A stretch of 64,000 bases of DNA. It comes from Vibrio gallaecicus. GTDB taxonomy: Bacteria; Pseudomonadota; Gammaproteobacteria; Enterobacterales; Vibrionaceae. Below, piece after piece: positions 7,802-15,523 of the stretch. A model generated the notes under the pieces. It was not told where the DNA came from and searched no databases. It was given only the letters and a program-made list of their open reading frames with translations. Location: assembly GCF_024347495.1 (NCBI RefSeq), contig NZ_AP025491.1, positions 1,054,001 through 1,118,000 of the forward strand, given 5' to 3'. The translations under genes and the position numbers were made by a program. Within the stretch, counting starts at the first letter, position 1, and each line of letters begins with the position of its first letter.

Positions 7802-8218
7802 ATTTTCGATTTGCTTTATGCTCAATTGAACTGAAATAATACTCTGTTCTAGCTGTTCAAAGTAAGCTTTAACTACATACCCCAATTCATTCTTTATATA
7901 TATAAACTCATTTTCTGTGTTAGCGCGAAGCTCTCCAATAACTTGATAATTGTGCTCGCAAAAAATTAAATCCTCATTTTCATCTCTACAGCACCAAACC
8001 CCCGTTGGCTCGCTATCTAAGTTTTTCCTTATATCAACACCAAGATTAGAAAGATAACTATATAGCTCTAAGTTTTTCCGAGAAAAAATATGGTAATAAA
8101 ACTTACAGTCTTCACACTCACAGTCATCAATTATCCTACTTTGCGTTCTATAAAACTCCCTTGTTGCTTCAACATATGAAATCAACTCTATGTCATCGAG
8201 CTTGAAAATTCTTCCCAT
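7796..8218 (-). CDS. Hypothetical protein with a CxCxxC motif (cassette gene)
   Basis: A 140-residue soluble protein. A cysteine cluster (DDCECEDCKFYYH) lies near residue 35 and another pair (WCCRDE) near residue 75, which could bind a metal. Between them, YSYLSNLGVDIRKN recalls small proteins with a C.C..C N-terminal motif, but no named domain can be assigned. ATG start with a weak ribosome-binding site; the stop codon lies in the attC R'' box. Confidence 0.65.
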   Translation of the reverse strand: MGRIFKLDDIELISYVEATREFYRTQSRIIDDCECEDCKFYYHIFSRKNLELYSYLSNLGVDIRKNLDSEPTGVWCCRDENEDLIFCEHNYQVIGELRANTENEFIYIKNELGYVVKAYFEQLEQSIISVQLSIKQIENA

Positions 8219-8238
8219 ACTTACGACTACCCCAAGCC

Positions 8239-8361
8239 TAACGCCCTGCTAAGGGGTGAGCAACGCAATACAAAAGCCGCCGCAAACCACCTTAATCACT
8301 ACATTCAACGCATAGTGAAAATGCCACGCGTTGCGAATCCCTCTTGAGCAGTTTGTTAGTT
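8239..8361 (-). repeat. attC site (VCR-like, type C)
   Basis: TAACGCC at 8239 and GTTAGTT at 8355. One arm is altered (CTGCTAAGGGGTGAGC, against TGTTAAGGTGTGAGC elsewhere), with a matching change in the partner arm (AATCCCTCTTGAG), so the pairing is kept. It closes a cassette without a convincing gene. Confidence 0.9.
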
Positions 8362-8847
8362 TGCAAACCCAAAGCGTTGATTTTTCGTTATTTTAAACTT
8401 TGCAAACAACAAACCTTATGTATTTTGATGCACTTAAGTCAGGCGTAGTCTCAAAGCGGCTACTCAATGAAACCACGTGGAACAAACAACGCCGCAGAAA
8501 ACGAACTAACAACACCAAAAAGCGCTTTTGGAAAACCAATCTCACAATGCGGACTTTCAACAAAGCCACTGAAACCACATGAACTTACCACACCAGAGAA
8601 AACGCTATTTCAGCGAGTAGTACGACTTTTGTACCGACAAACTCAACGAGCAGAGTTTCAGCAAAAAAGTTCGACTCAGGTAAACCAAAAGTCGCCGCAC
8701 CAAAAAACAAAACAACCGTTGAACGATGCCAATTTTGAATTTTCACCACGCTAGTTAACACTGAAATTGAACGCCGATAAGACAATTTCAACTTTGAGCT
8801 TTTACCACTAGATCTTGCGATATAGCTGCGTTTTTCCTCTTGCAAAC
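8362..8847 (-). other. Gene-less cassette
   Basis: About 490 bp between two attC sites. Short open frames exist on both strands (8400-8582 +, 8467-8754 +, 8393-8578 -, 8585-8845 -), but none has a ribosome-binding site or a recognisable domain. The longest minus frame starts inside the cassette terminus. Cassette ends are perfect inverted copies over 12 bp (GTTAGTTTGCAA / TTGCAAACTAAC), and TTTGCAAAC recurs inside at about 8399. The cassette may hold a regulatory RNA, a promoter or a decayed gene; the sequence does not decide. Confidence 0.6.
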
Positions 8848-8943
8848 TAACGCCCGCTTAAACTGTGAGTTAACGTGTGCCATGTCTGAGCGCTAGCGAG
8901 TTCGGCACGCGTTCACGAATCAGATTTAAAGCGTTTGTTAGTT
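8848..8943 (-). repeat. attC site (short VCR-like)
   Basis: TAACGCC at 8848 and GTTAGTT at 8937, 96 bp. Arms are GCTTAAACTGTGAGTTAACGTGTGCC and GGCACGCGTTCACGAATCAGATTTAAAGC. The centre CTGAGCGCTAGCGAG resembles the compact loop at 6241 and 9649. Confidence 0.88.
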
Positions 8944-9609
8944 TTATTGTATCTCGAACAAAAACATAGACTTAAAGCCACGACTAATACGATGTTGAAT
9001 AGCTTCATGCAACTGGCTATGTAACTCATCAAATCTCTTTTTGTGGCTAATGACTTCGCCCATATTCTGCATATTACCACTGACAAAGTGATACAACTGA
9101 CTGTTCAATGCTGAAGAGACAACACTGATGCTATCAAGGTATTGATTCATTGACTCGTAGTTTTTTATTGCGCTGTCATCTAGACGAACATTCCAGAAGC
9201 TAAGCTCACGGTTAGACTTATAAAGGCTTCTTCTCGCTTGGTACAGGTTGCCCCAAACATTATTGAGGTGCTCCACACGTTTGATTGATACGCTTTGATC
9301 TTCGACGACAACCCCAGGAGCAGGACATATATGATCATAATGAAAGCGCAGTTCATGTAGGTTTTCTTCAATTTCATCGATCGATGCAATATACCTCTTA
9401 GCCGCAATATATGAATCTTCTTTTCGTTTGTTGTTTAACCACTGAAAGTAGGTATAGAAACCAAATGTAAAACCAAGAAAAGTGACGATTAACGTACCAA
9501 TATCAGTCCACTTTACTGAATCAAACATAGATTCTCGGTCAGTTACCCCAATAAAAAATCCAACGGCTACTAGATAGATCCCAGTAAGCCCAATAACTAC
9601 TTTCTTCAC
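8944..9609 (-). CDS. Hypothetical two-span membrane protein with coiled-coil tail (cassette gene)
   Basis: The 221-residue product has two N-terminal membrane helices (about residues 4-22 and 38-58) separated by a short loop. A long polar helical region with coiled-coil character follows (RYIASIDEIEENLHELRFHYDH and later NSQLYHFVSGNMQ). The start is GTG, with AAGG and GAG upstream. No family is recognised. The architecture of two helices plus a cytoplasmic helical domain is shared in outline with the first cassette's product. Confidence 0.7.
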   Translation of the reverse strand: MKKVVIGLTGIYLVAVGFFIGVTDRESMFDSVKWTDIGTLIVTFLGFTFGFYTYFQWLNNKRKEDSYIAAKRYIASIDEIEENLHELRFHYDHICPAPGVVVEDQSVSIKRVEHLNNVWGNLYQARRSLYKSNRELSFWNVRLDDSAIKNYESMNQYLDSISVVSSALNSQLYHFVSGNMQNMGEVISHKKRFDELHSQLHEAIQHRISRGFKSMFLFEIQ

Positions 9610-9648
9610 TACTCAGAAACCTTAATGTGATGAATTCAAATATAAAAC

Positions 9649-9742
9649 TAACGCCGCGTTAAGGTGTGATGCACGCTTGGCTATACTTGAGCGAAGCGAA
9701 ACCGCCAAGCGTGAGGAATCACTCTTAAACGCTTTGTTATAA
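9649..9742 (-). repeat. attC site (short VCR-like, type D)
   Basis: TAACGCC at 9649 and GTTATAA at 9736; 94 bp. It is almost identical to the site at 6241, including the CTTGGCTATACTTGAGCGAA loop. It closes the VOC-protein cassette. Confidence 0.9.
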
Positions 9743-9748
9743 CGCTGT

Positions 9749-10171
9749 TTATGACTTCGATTTTTCACCAAGATATTGCGAAAACCTCAAAAGATAACCA
9801 TCTGGGTCTTGCACGAGAAACTCTCGTTGACCAGATAAACTATCACCAACATCGTACCATGTATCTTTTTGCTCTTTGAACAATGGTACCTCTGCGACTT
9901 TCAAACGGTCATAAACTGGCACTATATCTGATAACTCAATTTGGAAATTTACCCCACGACCAAGCGGAGTTTCTAGAGCACCTGTAACCCACGCATTGTC
10001 GTGAATTTGCTCTAACATGATTTGTACTTGTTCAAACTCAAGATAGACAAAATCTGGGGATTTTCTTTGACTTCTGATCTTGAACCCTAAAATTTCACAA
10101 TAGAAATTCAGCGATTTTGAAAAGTCAGATACCGACAACTCTGGCACCATTGGATTCCAATATTCTTCCAT
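9749..10171 (-). CDS. VOC-family, bleomycin-resistance-like protein (cassette gene)
   Basis: The 140-residue protein has the paired beta-alpha-beta-beta-beta layout of the VOC/glyoxalase superfamily. It opens PELSVSDFSKSLNFYCEILGF, has YLEFEQVQIMLEQ in the middle, and ends REFLVQDPDGYLLRFSQ. The closest familiar members are Ble-type proteins that bind bleomycin rather than degrade it. The residues that bind metal in glyoxalases are not fully present, which favours a binding protein, though resistance is unproven. ATG with AAGGA upstream. Confidence 0.85.
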   Translation of the reverse strand: MEEYWNPMVPELSVSDFSKSLNFYCEILGFKIRSQRKSPDFVYLEFEQVQIMLEQIHDNAWVTGALETPLGRGVNFQIELSDIVPVYDRLKVAEVPLFKEQKDTWYDVGDSLSGQREFLVQDPDGYLLRFSQYLGEKSKS

Positions 10172-10209
10172 ATCATTCCTTAATATGTGTGATGAACTCT
10201 ACTGCGTTA

Positions 10210-10330
10210 TAACGCCCAATTAAGTAGCTGACAACGCTACCAATATACTCAAATTTACCACCTAAATCACTGAAGCAAACCGAACTGAAAATGCCAAGCG
10301 TTGACAGTCTGCTTAAATTGCTTGTTATAG
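10210..10330 (-). repeat. attC site (VCR-like, type A)
   Basis: TAACGCC at 10210 and GTTATAG at 10324 with type A arms. It closes the cassette of the 105-residue protein. Confidence 0.9.
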
Positions 10331-10337
10331 GGCGGAC

Positions 10338-10655
10338 TCAAACATAATCGACAAACTGACCATCCGCTATGTAACCGTATACTCTGAAACCATTTTCAAT
10401 TTCATGACCGGGAAGATTAATTTTCTGTAGTTCAACTCTAATTAATTCATGATGAATAGAACCTTTAGTTTTCAGCTCAACCCATTCGATACAACGAAAG
10501 CCACCGATTTCAAAATGATAATACCACTCACCGCTCCAGCTAGAGATATACCCACTTTCTATATCTTTAGTCCGCCACTTGGGGCTATGAGTTTCAAGTG
10601 AATACATCTTAAGACGCAGCTCATTCCATTTTGTCTCATTCATTACGCTAAACAT
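10338..10655 (-). CDS. Small conserved protein, DUF6678-like (cassette gene)
   Basis: The 105-residue protein opens with NETKWNELRLKMYSL, then SPKWRTKDIESGYISSWSGEWYYHF and IEWVEL. This pattern resembles DUF6678 proteins as remembered, with conserved tryptophans in KWNE, KWR and SWSGEW. It has no membrane segment. ATG start with GGA six bases upstream. Function is unknown. Confidence 0.65.
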   Translation of the reverse strand: MFSVMNETKWNELRLKMYSLETHSPKWRTKDIESGYISSWSGEWYYHFEIGGFRCIEWVELKTKGSIHHELIRVELQKINLPGHEIENGFRVYGYIADGQFVDYV

Positions 10656-10672
10656 AAATATCCGAAGCCCTA

Positions 10673-10796
10673 TAACGCCGCGTTAAGTAGTGAGCAACGC
10701 AGCCACCTAACCTAAACCATTGTACCGTAATCACTAAACTCAACTTAAAATAAAAATGCCGAGCGTTGGGAATCTGTCTTAAACGCATTGTTATGT
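10673..10796 (-). repeat. attC site (VCR-like, type B)
   Basis: TAACGCC at 10673 and GTTATGT at 10790. Arms match the sites at 3087 and 13077, with ACGCATT in place of ACGCTTT near R''. It closes the DUF4476 cassette. Confidence 0.9.
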
Positions 10797-10819
10797 AAAT
10801 CTTTGCTGTGGCAGTGAAG

Positions 10820-11323
10820 CTACTTTTCTACATATTCAGTTTCACAGTCAAATCCATTACATCGAATAGTGAAAGTAGTACTATTTTCACTATTCGATGC
10901 ATTTAAAGTTAAAGAGCTCTTAGAGTTAGTTTTTCCCGAAAACTCTTCCACATATGTATCCACATACGTATCTGCATCTGCATCTGCATCAAGAATATTT
11001 AGTATTTTAACTTTACTTGAATCAAAAGATAAAACTTCCATCAACTCTAATAATTCTGAATCAGAATATTCTTCGTGATGACCTCGTAATACTTTAACTA
11101 CTTTAACTTTTGAAGAATCAAACTCGAAATTCTTTACGAGTTTTATTAACTCGTTAAAAGTCAGGTCTCGGTTTAGAGTATTTACATTTTCTGAAACAAA
11201 CTTGTTTTTTGTTGAGTCAAAACTAAAAATTTCTACATTTTTCAGTAATTCTTCAGGCTCCATCGCCTGAACGCTTAATGAGTAAATAAAATAAAATATT
11301 GCTGATATGATAAGTTTAAACAA
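10820..11323 (-). CDS. Secreted DUF4476-like protein (cassette gene)
   Basis: The 167-residue protein has a signal peptide (hydrophobic residues 4-19, likely cut after SVQA). Three degenerate repeats follow, built on SFDSTKNKF, EFDSSKVKVVKVL and SFDSSKVKILNIL, the recurring F-D-S-x-K pattern of DUF4476. An in-frame GATGCA hexamer run gives DADADADTYVDTYVEE near residue 115. Two cysteines close to the C-terminus (RCNGFDCE) could form a disulphide. TTG start with GGAGG about nine bases upstream. Periplasmic or secreted; role unknown. Confidence 0.7.
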   Translation of the reverse strand: MFKLIISAIFYFIYSLSVQAMEPEELLKNVEIFSFDSTKNKFVSENVNTLNRDLTFNELIKLVKNFEFDSSKVKVVKVLRGHHEEYSDSELLELMEVLSFDSSKVKILNILDADADADTYVDTYVEEFSGKTNSKSSLTLNASNSENSTTFTIRCNGFDCETEYVEK

Positions 11324-11353
11324 TTTCGAATTCCTCCATTTATTCGATTTTCA

Positions 11354-11475
11354 TAACGCCCAATTAAGTAGCTGACAACGCTACCTATACACCCAAATTT
11401 ACCACCTAAATCACTGAAGCTAAATCAAGCTAAAAATGCCAAGCGTTGACAGTCTGCTTAAATTGCTTGTTATAA
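11354..11475 (-). repeat. attC site (VCR-like, type A)
   Basis: TAACGCC at 11354 and GTTATAA at 11469 with type A arms. It closes the DUF3955-like cassette. Confidence 0.9.
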
Positions 11476-11513
11476 CGAAGGGTCTTCGCGCGCCGGTAGC
11501 TTAAAAAATACAA

Positions 11514-11723
11514 TTATTTAGCCTTTCTATGCCTAACGAAGGTAAAAACCACAGCAACCAACGCCAATAGCTGAAAAAGCCAAAATAAGGGGATAAACCC
11601 AAATGGTTCTATTAAAAAACCATTCTCATCTACATATGAACCAATAGTGTTATACGCAACTAAACACAAAACTCCGCTGATACAGAAAAGGAAGCTTACT
11701 TTATACTTACGAAGAAAATTCAT
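11514..11723 (-). CDS. DUF3955-like small membrane protein (cassette gene)
   Basis: The 69-residue protein has two membrane helices (about residues 9-26 and 43-62) joined by GSYVDENGFLIEPFGFIP, the hallmark loop of DUF3955. The C-terminus is basic (VRHRKAK), predicting a cytoplasmic end. ATG with GAGG upstream. The family is small, frequent in accessory regions and of unknown function. Confidence 0.8.
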   Translation of the reverse strand: MNFLRKYKVSFLFCISGVLCLVAYNTIGSYVDENGFLIEPFGFIPLFWLFQLLALVAVVFTFVRHRKAK

Positions 11724-11820
11724 CGGAGCCTCAATATTTGAACATCTAAAATGTTCGACATTTTATAAAGGTATATAGTTCACTCCAGTATGCGCAATAG
11801 GCGTTAGGAAAGAGAAGTTA

Positions 11821-11943
11821 TAACGCCCAATTAAGTTGCAGACCAACGCAAACCTGAACCTAAAGCAACGCACCGATTACACCTAAACCAATTGGAACTG
11901 AAAATGCCACGCGTTGGCTGTCAGCTTGAATTGCTTGTTATAT
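11821..11943 (-). repeat. attC site (VCR-like, type E)
   Basis: TAACGCC at 11821 and GTTATAT at 11937. Arms are AATTAAGTTGCAGACCAACGC and GCGTTGGCTGTCAGCTTGAATT, distinct from the common type A. It closes the second gene-less cassette. Confidence 0.88.
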
Positions 11944-12366
11944 TTTATATCAATAGGTTGATTTACTTGATAAAGAATTGCGATTTAACTTGGTTTTCTA
12001 ACTCAACTCACGCGTTGTAATTGAAAATGACGCTTAAAAACAGAAAATCACTTCAATAAGAAGAAATCTAATACTCACCGTTAAAATAGGATAAAGAAGA
12101 AAACCGAAATCTTCCAATTTATCAACGGTTGCAAGGCTCATAAAGCAAATATCATTGACGCGACTTTGAGCTAATTACACTTTCAAACAACCTGACTCGA
12201 ATCCAAAATGAAGCACCCACGAACATTGGCGTGCTTTACGGCTGAAGAGAGCGAGAACTTTGAAAACATGACACTTAACTGCTGAAATAGCCGAAATTGA
12301 CAGCCAGAGAAACCGACAAGCCACCTACTTCACATTGATTTTAAGACGCTGATTTCGAATAAAATA
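11944..12366 (-). other. Second gene-less cassette
   Basis: About 420 bp between attC sites at 11821 and 12367, with no open frame of useful length on either strand and no recognisable RNA. Its ends are complementary over 12 bp (GTTATATTTTAT / ATAAAATATAAC), so it is a genuine cassette rather than two fused sites. The 97 bp between the previous gene's start (11723) and attC at 11821 also holds nothing recognisable. Confidence 0.6.
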
Positions 12367-12486
12367 TAACGCCTTGTTAAGTAGCAGCTAACTACCACTA
12401 TAACCAAACAAAGCCACCATAATCACTGAACTCAACCAAAACAAAATCGCCAAGCGTTAGCTGTCTGCTTGAACAATTTGTTATGT
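12367..12486 (-). repeat. attC site (VCR-like, type F)
   Basis: TAACGCC at 12367 and GTTATGT at 12480, 120 bp. Arms are TTGTTAAGTAGCAGCTAAC and GTTAGCTGTCTGCTTGAACAA. It closes the SUKH-like cassette. Confidence 0.88.
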
Positions 12487-12495
12487 TTTTTACGA

Positions 12496-13053
12496 CTAAC
12501 TTTTGTTGTCTGATGATACGAAGCTATTAAATAGTATTTCGTATTTCCAACCATCACCAGCAACTACAGTGCAATCTGAAGAATGAACACGAGCATGAAG
12601 TACCGCAATAGGGTCTTCAATTTTAGGAAGGGTCAGGTGACTGTGAATCCGCACCCTTGCCCCAGCCAATTCAGGATAGTCCTCATAATATTCCGACTCC
12701 ATGAACGACGCTGCTCTACGCATTTCTGATAAATCACCGTTACCCGAAAACTTTAGCAAGTCAAACCAATAGGGAATAACCATCAGCAAAGCTAATAATT
12801 CTGACAGGTTATTTGCGACTTTGCCCGCTTGTCCTTCAGAGGAAACAAATAGTATCGGTCGTTTTTCTAGATCTAAATTTCCATATGCGAGAAAAACACC
12901 ACCTGATCCTTCGCCAGCCAAAGCAGTGAAAGGTAAATTAGGGTCTAGTTTTATCCAAGAAAAGTCGTCATTAGCTTGACCCAATTCAAAGTCAAATGAC
13001 TCACCTAAATCATCAGCTATATCCGCTAACTGAAGCTCCGAATATTTAATCAT
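12496..13053 (-). CDS. SUKH/SMI1-KNR4-like protein (cassette gene)
   Basis: The 185-residue soluble acidic protein has a central GEGSGGVFLAYG...PILFVSSEGQAGKVANNLSELLALL pattern. This recalls SUKH-superfamily proteins, where a GG.F strand is followed by SSEG...A.nl.efL and then a W-D helix (PYWFDLLKF). SUKH proteins often act as immunity proteins to polymorphic toxins; no toxin gene is present here. ATG start with GGAG about 12 bases away. Superfamily assignment is tentative. Confidence 0.5.
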   Translation of the reverse strand: MIKYSELQLADIADDLGESFDFELGQANDDFSWIKLDPNLPFTALAGEGSGGVFLAYGNLDLEKRPILFVSSEGQAGKVANNLSELLALLMVIPYWFDLLKFSGNGDLSEMRRAASFMESEYYEDYPELAGARVRIHSHLTLPKIEDPIAVLHARVHSSDCTVVAGDGWKYEILFNSFVSSDNKS

Positions 13054-13076
13054 CGGTTAAACTATCTCCAAAAACA

Positions 13077-13201
13077 TAACGCCGCGTTAAGTAGTGAGCA
13101 ACGCTACCACGAAACCTAACCATACCACCTTAAACACAAAACCCAACGATGGAATTAAAAATGCCATGCGTTGGGAATCTGTCTTAAACGCTTTGTTAGC
13201 T
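13077..13201 (-). repeat. attC site (VCR-like, type B), first in the array
   Basis: TAACGCC at 13077 and GTTAGCT at 13195 with type B arms. It closes the attI-proximal cassette. Its R'' box is complementary to the attI-cassette junction over 10 bp (AAAAGCTAAC at 14240-14249). Confidence 0.9.
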
Positions 13202-14209
13202 TTTTGTTGCCGCAGCGACCGTTTGCGCTGAATTTTTAACCACCTCAACAATTTTGGTACTTTTTTCTGTAGATGAGTTTTCATTTTGCAGGTAACCAGT
13301 TGCACTCTCACTAAATATTGCTCGTGTAGTTTCGACCAATACTGCATCACGAATTCCAGAGTCATCTGTAGCATTTACGAACGCTTGAAATGTCTTGAGT
13401 GAATTTGCTTTAAACTTGTTCGCTGCTGACTGGTGCATAGCTGCTTTGTAAAGATTGCCGCACCAAAGAGTCGCTGTTATCAAAAGAACAAGTATTAATA
13501 TCTTAGAAGATACATACTGTATCGCGCTTGCAGTAGTTGTTATATCTGGCGTCGCAAATAGAAAGTAAACAGCTGATATTAAAGATAGAAATGCCAACAC
13601 AATTGTAGCTTTTAACCAATTTCCTGCTTGGGTTTGCATAGTTTTAGCTTCTGTATCAAAATCCGCTGTAAAGTGCGCAACACCAACACTAGCCGACGCC
13701 TCACGAGCAGCCTGAACTATTTTTTCTATTGCTTCATTTTTACTGCTAATTTCTTTTTTTGTCGTAGTTAACAAATTTTTTGCATCAGAAACCGAACTCG
13801 TTAATTGTTTAATATTACTTTGAACTTCGCCTTTTTGATATGCAAGGTAAGGCACATAAATATGAGAAAATTTATAAAAGCTGTCTACGTTACTCTTAAC
13901 TTCACGAACATATTGATCACGAACACCTGAAGGGTTTGACTGCTCTATTGTAAAATTTCTTATATTGTTGACCGTTTGACTTATAGGTGTTCCATGAGAC
14001 ACTATTTGGTCAGCAACATCGTCAGGTAATTGCTCAAGTGGTAAAACTTTAAAATGATTACATAGCGCATATAGGCGTTCCAAATCCGATTCTGCATTTT
14101 CGAAATTTATACTTCCCCAATTAGAATCATAAATAAGATCTGCTATATCAATTTCTGTGATTTCATCCATCAACGACAGTAAATTTTTAACTTGCTCTGT
14201 TGAAGCCAC
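13196..14209 (-). CDS. Membrane protein with coiled coil, product of the first cassette
   Basis: The 337-residue protein has an N-terminal soluble helical part, a coiled coil at about residues 130-175 (QSNIKQLTSSVSDAKNLL, KKEISSKNEAIEKI), and two membrane helices (about 197-218 and 233-250). A C-terminal region contains the pattern NKFKANSLKTFQAFV...IRDAVLVETTRAIF, which I recall from other uncharacterised bacterial membrane proteins. GTG start with a strong AAGGAG. Being next to attI it is the most recently inserted or best expressed cassette. Function unknown. Confidence 0.75.
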   Translation of the reverse strand: MASTEQVKNLLSLMDEITEIDIADLIYDSNWGSINFENAESDLERLYALCNHFKVLPLEQLPDDVADQIVSHGTPISQTVNNIRNFTIEQSNPSGVRDQYVREVKSNVDSFYKFSHIYVPYLAYQKGEVQSNIKQLTSSVSDAKNLLTTTKKEISSKNEAIEKIVQAAREASASVGVAHFTADFDTEAKTMQTQAGNWLKATIVLAFLSLISAVYFLFATPDITTTASAIQYVSSKILILVLLITATLWCGNLYKAAMHQSAANKFKANSLKTFQAFVNATDDSGIRDAVLVETTRAIFSESATGYLQNENSSTEKSTKIVEVVKNSAQTVAAATKS

Positions 14210-14242
14210 AACTTATCTCCTTTGTATAATTGTACTGATAAA

Positions 14243-14249
14243 AGCTAAC
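14243..14249 (-). other. attI recombination point
   Basis: On the minus strand this reads GTTAGCT, a consensus GTTRRRY core, between intI and the first cassette. The crossover should fall after the G. The attI site extends rightward for some tens of bases, but its accessory integrase-binding sites cannot be delimited by eye. Confidence 0.75.
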
Positions 14250-14368
14250 GCTTTCTATACATCTAACTGTATACCTAATCACCCACGCTACCGCCACTTC
14301 ACACAGGCGAAGAACTAAGGATAATATCACGTAACTGATTGAAACACATATCAACTGAGTCTTACTAC

Positions 14369-14397
14369 ATGTTATGAACTTGGCAATTAGATTGCAA
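14369..14397 (-). promoter_or_regulatory. Candidate cassette promoter (Pc)
   Basis: Reading leftward toward the cassettes, TTGCAA (14397-14392) and TAACAT (14374-14369) are 17 bp apart. Each matches four of six sigma-70 consensus bases. The position between intI and attI is where a Pc is expected, but the match is modest. Confidence 0.35.
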
Positions 14398-14437
14398 AGT
14401 GTCTCATAATTCTTGAATAACTTAACTTTAGATATAA

Positions 14438-14453
14438 CTGTATATAAATACAT
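14438..14453 (+). promoter_or_regulatory. LexA-like (SOS) box upstream of the integrase gene
   Basis: CTGTATATAAATACAT differs from the ideal CTGT-N8-ACAG only in the last base and keeps the AT-rich TATATA-like centre. It ends 19 bp before the integrase ATG. SOS control of integrase genes through LexA is established in Vibrio cholerae and class 1 integrons. Confidence 0.8.
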
Positions 14454-14472
14454 ACCAAAAAATAAGTTAATC

Positions 14473-15441
14473 ATGAAAAATCAGTTTCTACTCAGTGTGC
14501 AAGATCATATGCGGACACGCCATTATGCGAGTAAAACCATTGAGGCATACCTTATGTGGATCAAAAAATACATTATATTCCACAATATGGAGCACCCTTC
14601 AAAGTTAAATGAAAAACACGTTGAAAGGTTTTTAAGCTATCTCGCTATAGAAAAAAAGGTAGCCGCCAAAACACAGGCTTTGGCTTTAAATTCGATCAAT
14701 TTTTTATACCGCGAATATTTCAGAACACCGCTCTCCCTTGAAATGAAGTTTCAAAAATCACAACTAGACAGAAAGCTCCCAGTCGTTTTAACAAAAAATG
14801 AGATGTCACAGTTTCTAGTGCATATTGACCCCAAATATAAGCTCCACATAATGCTGCTTTATGGGTCAGGTTTACGCGTAATGGAATGTGTGAGGCTTAG
14901 AATACAAGATATTGATTATCATTACGGAGCTATTCGTATATGGCAAGGTAAAGGCGGAAAAAATAGAACGGTAACACTTGCTAAAGAGCTAGTACCCTTA
15001 CTGAAACAGCAAGAGAGCATAGCGCTAAGCTATTACAAAAAAGATATCAACTCGGCTGGTTATGATGGAGTTTGGCTAAATCAATCTTTACAACGTAAAT
15101 ACCCAAACGCTAGTCTAGACTTTAATTGGCATTATTTGTTTCCCTCAACAAAATTATCTACAGATCCACAGTCCAGTTTATTGAGACGCCATCATATTAA
15201 TGAAATTGCACTCCAAAGAGCCGTAAAACGAGCAGGTAAAGATGCAGGAATAACTAAAAACATAACCTGCCACACACTGCGACACAGCTTTGCTACTCAT
15301 CTTTTAGAATCAGGGGCTGATATAAGAACGATACAAGAGCAGCTTGGTCATTCAGATGTAAAAACCACTCAAATTTATACCCACATATTAGATAGAGGTG
15401 CCAGTGGTGTTACCAGCCCACTCTCGAATATTATAAATTAA
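14473..15441 (+). CDS. intI: Integron integrase (tyrosine recombinase)
   Basis: The 322-residue tyrosine recombinase has a SAM-like N-terminal domain (residues 1-90) and a catalytic domain with the first arginine in GSGLRVMEC, then HTLRHSFATH, LGH and the nucleophile tyrosine in TTQIYTH. The extra segment found only in integron integrases lies between them (YPNASLDFNWHYLFPSTKLS). Length is that of VchIntIA-type enzymes. The frame is open 20 codons further upstream, but MKNQFLL at 14473 is the family's usual start and lies beyond the LexA box. It folds and recombines attC bottom strands with attI. It is intact. Confidence 0.95.
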   Translation: MKNQFLLSVQDHMRTRHYASKTIEAYLMWIKKYIIFHNMEHPSKLNEKHVERFLSYLAIEKKVAAKTQALALNSINFLYREYFRTPLSLEMKFQKSQLDRKLPVVLTKNEMSQFLVHIDPKYKLHIMLLYGSGLRVMECVRLRIQDIDYHYGAIRIWQGKGGKNRTVTLAKELVPLLKQQESIALSYYKKDINSAGYDGVWLNQSLQRKYPNASLDFNWHYLFPSTKLSTDPQSSLLRRHHINEIALQRAVKRAGKDAGITKNITCHTLRHSFATHLLESGADIRTIQEQLGHSDVKTTQIYTHILDRGASGVTSPLSNIIN

Positions 15442-15523
15442 AGAAGGGAGTGTAAAAGTCGTGATTGAGGAGGTGGTAACTCTCTTCTTGTGCAATAAAT
15501 AATAATGTAGCCAGTAAATTTCA

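Noticed and set aside
8400..8845. Four overlapping small open frames in a cassette
   Set aside because: None has a ribosome-binding site or recognisable domain; the minus-strand one starts in the cassette terminus, and the plus-strand ones overlap in different frames.
1..14249. CRISPR array
   Set aside because: The regular repeats are attC sites of 80-125 bp with unequal spacing and inverted arms, not short direct repeats with short spacers.
14413..14472. Longer integrase start
   Set aside because: It would place the LexA box and promoter inside the coding region; the family start is at 14473.
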